Source of the DNA: a bacterium UBP2_UBA2255
Lineage (GTDB): Bacteria; Edwardsbacteria; AC1; EtOH8
Reading direction: 5' to 3'
Assembly (NCBI GenBank): GCA_002347565.1
Contig: DDXR01000003.1
Span: 1-54,717 of the forward strand
Length of the DNA stretch: 54,717 bases
Under the pieces are notes generated by a model. That model had not been told where the DNA came from. It did not search any database and saw nothing but the letters and a program-made list of their open reading frames with translations. This document shows, piece by piece, positions 50,839 through 54,717 of the stretch (position 1 is the first letter of the stretch; each line of letters starts with the position of its first letter). Position numbers and translations under genes: made by a program.

Positions 50839-51294
50839 ATGAAAACCGACCTGACAAAGGAGCAATTGCGCGACCTGCTGGCCCTGGCCTACCTTGGCGA
50901 GTGGATGGCCAACGCGTACCAGAAGGACAGGCGCCGTTTCCTGCTGGAGCGCACCCAGCAGCACGTGTACGGCTTGGCCGGGGATGCCGGCTGCGGCGAC
51001 TGGATCGACCGGGACGACAAGGAGAAGCGGCTGGTCCCGACCCGGGCAATGGAGAAGGCGCTGGGGCACCTGATCGAAGAGTACGACGACCATGTCTTCT
51101 GGGACCTGCTGGCCGAGCGGCTGGCCGAGCGCGACCTGGTGCGCGAGCGGGGCCACGACGCAGTGCATGAGATGACCGACGCGCAGTACGACGAGGCCCT
51201 GCGGCAGCACCTCGACCGCTGGTGGGGCGAGTTGGACGATCACGGTCTGGACCGGCTGTCAGCGCCTCCGTCCGAAGGGCGACGGGCGGAATGA
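50839..51294 (+). CDS. Conserved-looking soluble protein of unknown function
   Basis: 151 residues, no signal peptide or membrane helix. It is helical, rich in Asp, Glu, Arg and Trp, and contains LALAYLGEWMANAYQ near the start and YDEALRQHLDRWWGEL near the end. I do not recognise the family. It lies seven bases after queC and just before the methionine operon promoter, so it is the last gene of the que transcript. Confidence 0.65.
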   Translation: MKTDLTKEQLRDLLALAYLGEWMANAYQKDRRRFLLERTQQHVYGLAGDAGCGDWIDRDDKEKRLVPTRAMEKALGHLIEEYDDHVFWDLLAERLAERDLVRERGHDAVHEMTDAQYDEALRQHLDRWWGELDDHGLDRLSAPPSEGRRAE

Positions 51295-51312
51295 AGGGGA
51301 AAAGAAAAGGAC

Positions 51313-51341
51313 TTGACAAGCTGCTGGCAATCTGCTACTAT
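51313..51341 (+). promoter_or_regulatory. Strong promoter of the methionine operon
   Basis: TTGACA, a 17-base spacer and TACTAT, close to consensus, ending 11 bases before the riboswitch. Confidence 0.8.
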
Positions 51342-51352
51342 TTTAGCCATTA

Positions 51353-51463
51353 TCTCATCCAGAGAGGCGGAGGGACAGGCCCTGCGATGCCTCAGCAACC
51401 TGGGACCGCAAGGTCCCCAAGGTGCTAACTCCTGAAGTGATGCCATATCACTTGAAGATGAGC
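51353..51463 (+). ncRNA. SAM-I (S-box) riboswitch
   Basis: The aptamer is complete. P1 strands TCTCATC and GATGAG(C) close it. AGAGaGGCGGAGGGAC and GGCCC are the P2/kink-turn segments, CCTCAGCAACC is the core, AAGGTGCTAACTCC is the P3-P4 joining region, and a P4 hairpin follows (AAGTGAT/ATCACTT). SAM binding stabilises P1 and lets the downstream terminator form. It now precedes the metF-fused AT-rich gene, then metF and metH. Confidence 0.95.
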
Positions 51464-51472
51464 GAAAGGCCG

Positions 51473-51520
51473 AAAACCCTTTCCTGATGGCACGCGCTTC
51501 GGGGAAGGGTTTTCCCTTTG
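51473..51520 (+). terminator. Riboswitch expression-platform terminator
   Basis: AAAACCCTTTCC (51473-51484) pairs with GGGGAAGGGTTTT (51501-51513) around a 16-base loop, followed by a T/C run. It should form when SAM is bound. Confidence 0.85.
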
Positions 51521-51593
51521 GTCTTCAGGAGCATTTTCTTGACTTTGGTATTATCCTGCGGTATTCTTGCATCATTCAAAGGCAAGGGGCATC

Positions 51594-51668
51594 ATGCACG
51601 TCACCGAGCATCTGAACAAACGGACCAAGCCGCTGGTTTCCCTGGAGATCACCCCGCCGGAAAAGGGA
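51594..51668 (+). repeat. Left direct repeat: 5' end of metF
   Basis: The 75 bases match 52317-52391, the start of the full metF gene. The first 44 bases are identical. The remaining differences are four third-position changes (GTT/GTC, TCC/TCG, GAA/GAG, GGA/GGC), all silent. Confidence 0.95.
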
Positions 51669-52313
51669 AGTATAATCCGTCGTCATCTATTTTACGTAGT
51701 TACAATTCAAGTCTTATTGCTTGCATTCGTTTCTACCGCTTTCGCACAGAGCGATTCAGCAGATGTTACACATGTGTCTCAAACCACGATTTCGCAACCC
51801 AAAGAAAAACCGTTTCCCTTTCCGGGTACTCTGTTTTGGAAAAGTGGAGCAGCTATTAATAGATATGTCAATATCAAGACCTGCCAGACAATTGAACATT
51901 CAGTTTTCGAAACCAATCTCTTCAGTATTGCTACGATCACATCGAAGGATAGAAAGACCCGACTATCATCTAACTATCCAATAGTAATAATGCCGTTGAC
52001 TTTTTTCGCGCTGGGGATGGGTGATCAAGACTTGGTATTTGCATCGTTGCTGCCCGAAATGATTGGTAACGGCAAGGTCTATTTCCCGATTATTACAGAT
52101 CATGTTAGAATAGGAGGCGGTATGAACACCGACTACTATTTCTTTTACAAGAACTCCGTGATTTATAGCGAAGCCATTCTTGGAGTTAAGATCAAAACTA
52201 AAAATCTCCGGCTATATTGTGAGTACCGTTACCCCTTGAATAGCAGCTATCTTGATAACAATGAGCCGTACGTTGGAGTTAATATTGGAATATTCAATTG
52301 GGAGAATAAATAG
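51594..52313 (+). CDS. AT-rich exported protein translationally fused to the MetF N-terminus
   Basis: 239 residues. The first 25 match the N-terminus of MetF exactly. A signal peptide-like segment follows (RRHLFYVVTIQVLLLAFVST, then AFAQS, about residues 29-54), then a beta-rich domain with no family I recognise. The ribosome-binding site (AAGGGG) and start are those that would serve metF. The 60 bases at 51841-51900 contain only 21 G/C, far below the neighbours. The protein lies directly behind the SAM riboswitch and so should be made when methionine is short. Whether the fused N-terminus still permits export is unclear; the cryptic start of the cargo gene may lie at the junction. Confidence 0.8.
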   Translation: MHVTEHLNKRTKPLVSLEITPPEKGSIIRRHLFYVVTIQVLLLAFVSTAFAQSDSADVTHVSQTTISQPKEKPFPFPGTLFWKSGAAINRYVNIKTCQTIEHSVFETNLFSIATITSKDRKTRLSSNYPIVIMPLTFFALGMGDQDLVFASLLPEMIGNGKVYFPIITDHVRIGGGMNTDYYFFYKNSVIYSEAILGVKIKTKNLRLYCEYRYPLNSSYLDNNEPYVGVNIGIFNWENK

Positions 52314-52316
52314 TAC

Positions 52317-53282
52317 ATGCACGTCACCGAGCATCTGAACAAACGGACCAAGCCGCTGGTCTCGCTGGAGATCACCCCGCCGGAGAAGGGCCACAGCATC
52401 CAGGGGATCTACGACACGCTGGACCTGCTGTCGCCCTACGCGCCGTCGTTCGTCAACGTCACCTATCATCAGCAGAGCATCGTCTACGAGGAGCAGCCGG
52501 ACGGGGCCATCCGCAAGGTGCCGACCCGCAAGAAGCCGGGCACCGTGGGCATCTGCGCCGCCATCGCCAACAAGTACCGGATCGAGACCGTGCCCCACCT
52601 GATCTGCGGAGGCTTCGGCCGCTACGAGACCGAGGACGCGCTGATCGACCTGCAGTACCTGGGTTTCGCGAACCTGTTCGTGATCCGGGGCGACCCGCCG
52701 CCCGGCCACAGCGAGTACCGCCCCGAGCCCGACGGCTACCGATACGCCTCCGAGCTGGTGCGGCAGATCGCGGCCCTCAATCGTGGCGAGTACCTGGAGA
52801 AACTCGACGACGCCATCCCGACGAACTTCTGCGTGGGCGTGGGCGGCTATCCCGAGAAGCACTACGAAGCGCCCAACCTGGCCGAGGACATCAAGAACCT
52901 CAGGCACAAGGTGGACCAGGGCGCCAGCTACATCATCAGCCAGATGGTGTTCTCGGCGGCGGCCTTCGGCACGTTCGTCACAATGGCCCGCGATGCGGGC
53001 ATCACGGTGCCGATCATCCCCGGCGTCAAGGTGATCACCTCGGAGCGGCAGCTGACGGCCATCCCCCGCGACTTCCACGTCAACCTGCCGGACGAGCTGG
53101 TGTCGCTGATCCGCGATGCCAAGGACCACATCCAGGCGCGCGCGGCCGGCGTCGGCTTCGCGGTCAAGCTGTGTCTCGATTTGTTGGAGCAACACGTGCC
53201 ATGCCTGCATTTCTACACCATGGGCCGGGGCGGTTCGGTGGCCGAGGTGCTGGGAGCGCTGAAGGGCAAGGCGCTGATTTGA
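52317..53282 (+). CDS. metF: Methylenetetrahydrofolate reductase
   Basis: 321 residues, full length. LVSLEITPPEKG at the start, HLICGGFG, NLFVIRGDPP (FAD/folate contact) and a TIM-barrel pattern match the MTHFR family. It reduces 5,10-methylene-THF to 5-methyl-THF for methionine synthase, whose gene begins at 53834. The start codon lies three bases after the stop of the inserted gene. The distant riboswitch should still govern it by read-through. Its own ribosome-binding site (GGGAG) is 12 bases away, so translation may lean on coupling. Confidence 0.93.
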   Translation: MHVTEHLNKRTKPLVSLEITPPEKGHSIQGIYDTLDLLSPYAPSFVNVTYHQQSIVYEEQPDGAIRKVPTRKKPGTVGICAAIANKYRIETVPHLICGGFGRYETEDALIDLQYLGFANLFVIRGDPPPGHSEYRPEPDGYRYASELVRQIAALNRGEYLEKLDDAIPTNFCVGVGGYPEKHYEAPNLAEDIKNLRHKVDQGASYIISQMVFSAAAFGTFVTMARDAGITVPIIPGVKVITSERQLTAIPRDFHVNLPDELVSLIRDAKDHIQARAAGVGFAVKLCLDLLEQHVPCLHFYTMGRGGSVAEVLGALKGKALI

Positions 53283-53821
53283 CCGTCGCAGATTCACTGG
53301 GCGAGCCGATCGTCGTCGTGCCGTACGATACCGCATGGCCGGAGCGCTACCAGCGGGAGCGGGACCTCATCCTTGACGCCATCGGCGCGCAGCTCGTCCG
53401 GATCGAGCACATCGGCAGCACGGCGGTGCCCGGTCTGGGCGCGAAACCGGTCATCGATATCATCGCGTCGTTGCCCACACTGCAGGATCATCGGCAGTGT
53501 GTCGGGCCGCTGCGATCGCTGGGATACCAGCACCGGGGAGAGGCCGGCATCCCCGGCCGGCAGTTCTTCCGCAAGATCGATCCGGACACCGGCCGACGGA
53601 CGTGCCATCTTCATCTCGTGGCGGAGGCGGACCCGTTCTTTGACGAGCACGTCCTGTTCCGCGATTTTCTGCATGCGCATCCCGCGGTCGCCGATGAGTA
53701 CGACCGCTTGAAGAGAACGCTGGCAACGCGCTTCGGCAACGACCGCGAATCCTACACCAATGCGAAAGCGTCGTTCATCTCGACGGTCCTGGGCAACGCG
53801 GGACGCTGGGCGCGGCAATGA
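53279..53821 (+). CDS. GrpB/UPF0157-family nucleotidyltransferase-like protein
   Basis: 180 residues. VPYDTAWPERYQRER at the start and IEHIGSTAVPGLGAKPVIDI are the GrpB/UPF0157 hallmarks, a nucleotidyltransferase-like fold with the GS motif. Often found next to unrelated enzymes, with no settled function. Start is TTG at 53279, overlapping the metF stop (TTGA); no better start is visible. It sits between metF and metH. Confidence 0.85.
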   Translation: MTVADSLGEPIVVVPYDTAWPERYQRERDLILDAIGAQLVRIEHIGSTAVPGLGAKPVIDIIASLPTLQDHRQCVGPLRSLGYQHRGEAGIPGRQFFRKIDPDTGRRTCHLHLVAEADPFFDEHVLFRDFLHAHPAVADEYDRLKRTLATRFGNDRESYTNAKASFISTVLGNAGRWARQ

Positions 53822-53833
53822 TCGTTTGACCGC

Positions 53834-54717
53834 ATGAGAACGGACCTCGCGACATATCTCGCCGAGCACCGCGACCGCATCCTGGTCTGCGACGGCGGGA
53901 TGGGCAGCTGCCTGCTCAAGGCCGGGCTGTCCGATCAGGACTACGGCGGACATCCCGGCTGTCATGAGTTCCTCAACATCATGCGGCCCGATGTCATATC
54001 GCAGATCCACCGCGACTATTTCGCGGCCGGCGCGCGGATGGTCGAGACCAACAGCTTCGGCGGAGCGGCGCATGTCCTAGCCGAGCACGGGCTGGCCGAA
54101 CGTTGCATCGAGATCAACAGGGCCGCGGCGGCGCTGGCGCGCACGGTCGCCGATGATTTTCCAAGATCCGCTGCACCATGCTTCGTGGCGGGGTCCATCG
54201 GCCCGGGCTCGAAGCTGCCGAGCCTGGGGCAGATCACGTTCGACGAGCTGGTCGCCAGCTACACGCCCCAGGCGCGGGGCCTGTTCGAGGGCGGGGTGGA
54301 TTGCTTCATCTGCGAGACATCGCAGGACCTGCTGCAACTCAAGGCCGCCATCGTTGCTGTCACTGACGTTTGCGGACAACACGCAGCGAAGCCGCCCATC
54401 ATCGCGCAGGTCACGATCGATAAAACCGGGCGTACACTGACTGGCTCGGATATCGCAACCGTGCTGGGAACGCTGGAATCGTTGCCGGTGATGGCGATCG
54501 GATTGAACTGCGGGCTGGGGCCGGACGGGATGGCCGAGGCCGTCCACTTCCTGGCGACGCACTCGACCAAGCTGCTGTCGGTGATGCCCAACGCCGGGCT
54601 GCCGAAGCTGGTCGGCGGCCGCGCGGTCTACTCGCTCGGACCCGAGGCCTTCGCGCAGCAGATGCGGCGCTACGCGATAAACCCAGGATTGAACATCGCG
54701 GGGGGCTGCTGCGGCAC
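53834..54717 (+). CDS. metH: Cobalamin-type methionine synthase, N-terminal part
   Basis: Open to the right edge, 294 codons seen. This is the homocysteine-binding barrel of MetH: CDGGMGSCLL, TNSFGG, AGSIGPGSKLPSLG, and the zinc cysteines in GLNCGLGP and GGCCG. It transfers the methyl group from methyl-THF to homocysteine, consuming the MetF product. The folate, B12 and reactivation domains would follow outside the window. It starts 12 bases after the GrpB-family gene in the SAM-riboswitch operon. Confidence 0.93.
   Translation, partial: MRTDLATYLAEHRDRILVCDGGMGSCLLKAGLSDQDYGGHPGCHEFLNIMRPDVISQIHRDYFAAGARMVETNSFGGAAHVLAEHGLAERCIEINRAAAALARTVADDFPRSAAPCFVAGSIGPGSKLPSLGQITFDELVASYTPQARGLFEGGVDCFICETSQDLLQLKAAIVAVTDVCGQHAAKPPIIAQVTIDKTGRTLTGSDIATVLGTLESLPVMAIGLNCGLGPDGMAEAVHFLATHSTKLLSVMPNAGLPKLVGGRAVYSLGPEAFAQQMRRYAINPGLNIAGGCCG

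Noticed and set aside
13689..52316. TAGTAC at an edge of three AT-rich genes (13689, 31582, 52311)
   Set aside because: A 6-mer of this composition is expected about five times per strand in a window this size, and its position relative to the genes differs each time. Too weak for an insertion-site motif.
1..54717. CRISPR arrays, tRNA or rRNA genes, prophage or transposase genes
   Set aside because: No regularly spaced repeats, cloverleaf-like sequences with CCA-type ends, rRNA motifs, or recombinase or phage structural proteins were recognised on either strand.

Overview
The window is a GC-rich, gene-dense stretch from a diderm (LPS-making) bacterium. Evidence for an outer membrane is direct: a heptose kinase, WaaA (Kdo transferase) and LpxK lie in one operon. 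An alpha-2-macroglobulin and a degenerate LytM (EnvC-type) protein fit a periplasm. The mix of archaeal-type LeuC/LeuD, a SAM-I riboswitch, signal-peptide proteins and many dispersed intergenic repeats points to an uncultured lineage outside the well-studied Proteobacteria, perhaps an FCB-like candidate phylum. This is inference and I cannot name the phylum. No rRNA, tRNA, CRISPR array, transposase or integrase was seen. Layout: 1-914 is the end of a membrane class III nucleotide cyclase. 989-7293 (minus strand) holds a lone PAS domain and the classic phoH / HD-phosphohydrolase / ybeY / corC / recO cluster with overlapping genes. 7546-13045 (plus) is an envelope and NAD operon: heptose kinase, waaA, lpxK, nadA, MFS exporter. 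13107-15975 carries a small exported protein, scpA and an EnvC-like activator. 16049-18285 (minus) is a TPR protein plus an M50-like membrane protease. 18450-24244 (minus) is the metabolic highlight: an ArsR regulator, an isocitrate/isopropylmalate-type dehydrogenase, a fused HMG-CoA-lyase/CoA-transferase, and LeuC and LeuD, which together could run a reversible 2-oxoacid chain-changing pathway through CoA thioesters. 24404-30584 (plus) is a glutamine-amidotransferase-type hydrolase followed by the conserved rpmH-rnpA-yidD-yidC-jag-mnmE cluster, with an unusual folded leader before rpmH. 30700-35804 is an accessory run of small enzymes: methyltransferase, NUDIX, S51 peptidase, AAC(6')-like and RimJ-like acetyltransferases, and a metallo-beta-lactamase-fold hydrolase. 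35860-42290 is a 1989-residue alpha-2-macroglobulin with a coupled small membrane protein. 42455-47052 is a rifampin-phosphotransferase-like dikinase coupled to a TPR-GGDEF protein. 47114-51294 holds a PsiE-like protein, queF, a DEAD-box helicase, queD, queC and an unknown gene. 51313-54717 is a methionine operon under a SAM-I riboswitch: metF, a GrpB-family gene and the start of metH. The most unusual signal is that two AT-rich genes for membrane or exported proteins (31601-32680 and 51594-52313) are each flanked by direct repeats of the end of a neighbouring gene. The methyltransferase 3' end is repeated downstream of the first, and the metF 5' end is repeated upstream of the second. In the metF case all four differences between the copies are at third codon positions. 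The second cassette is translationally fused to the first 25 codons of metF and sits directly behind the SAM riboswitch. I read these as insertions that regenerate a gene end; the mechanism is unknown. A second theme is that several families of dispersed intergenic repeats have been absorbed into gene ends, including the LeuC tail, the waaA interior and the GNAT/MBL overlap.
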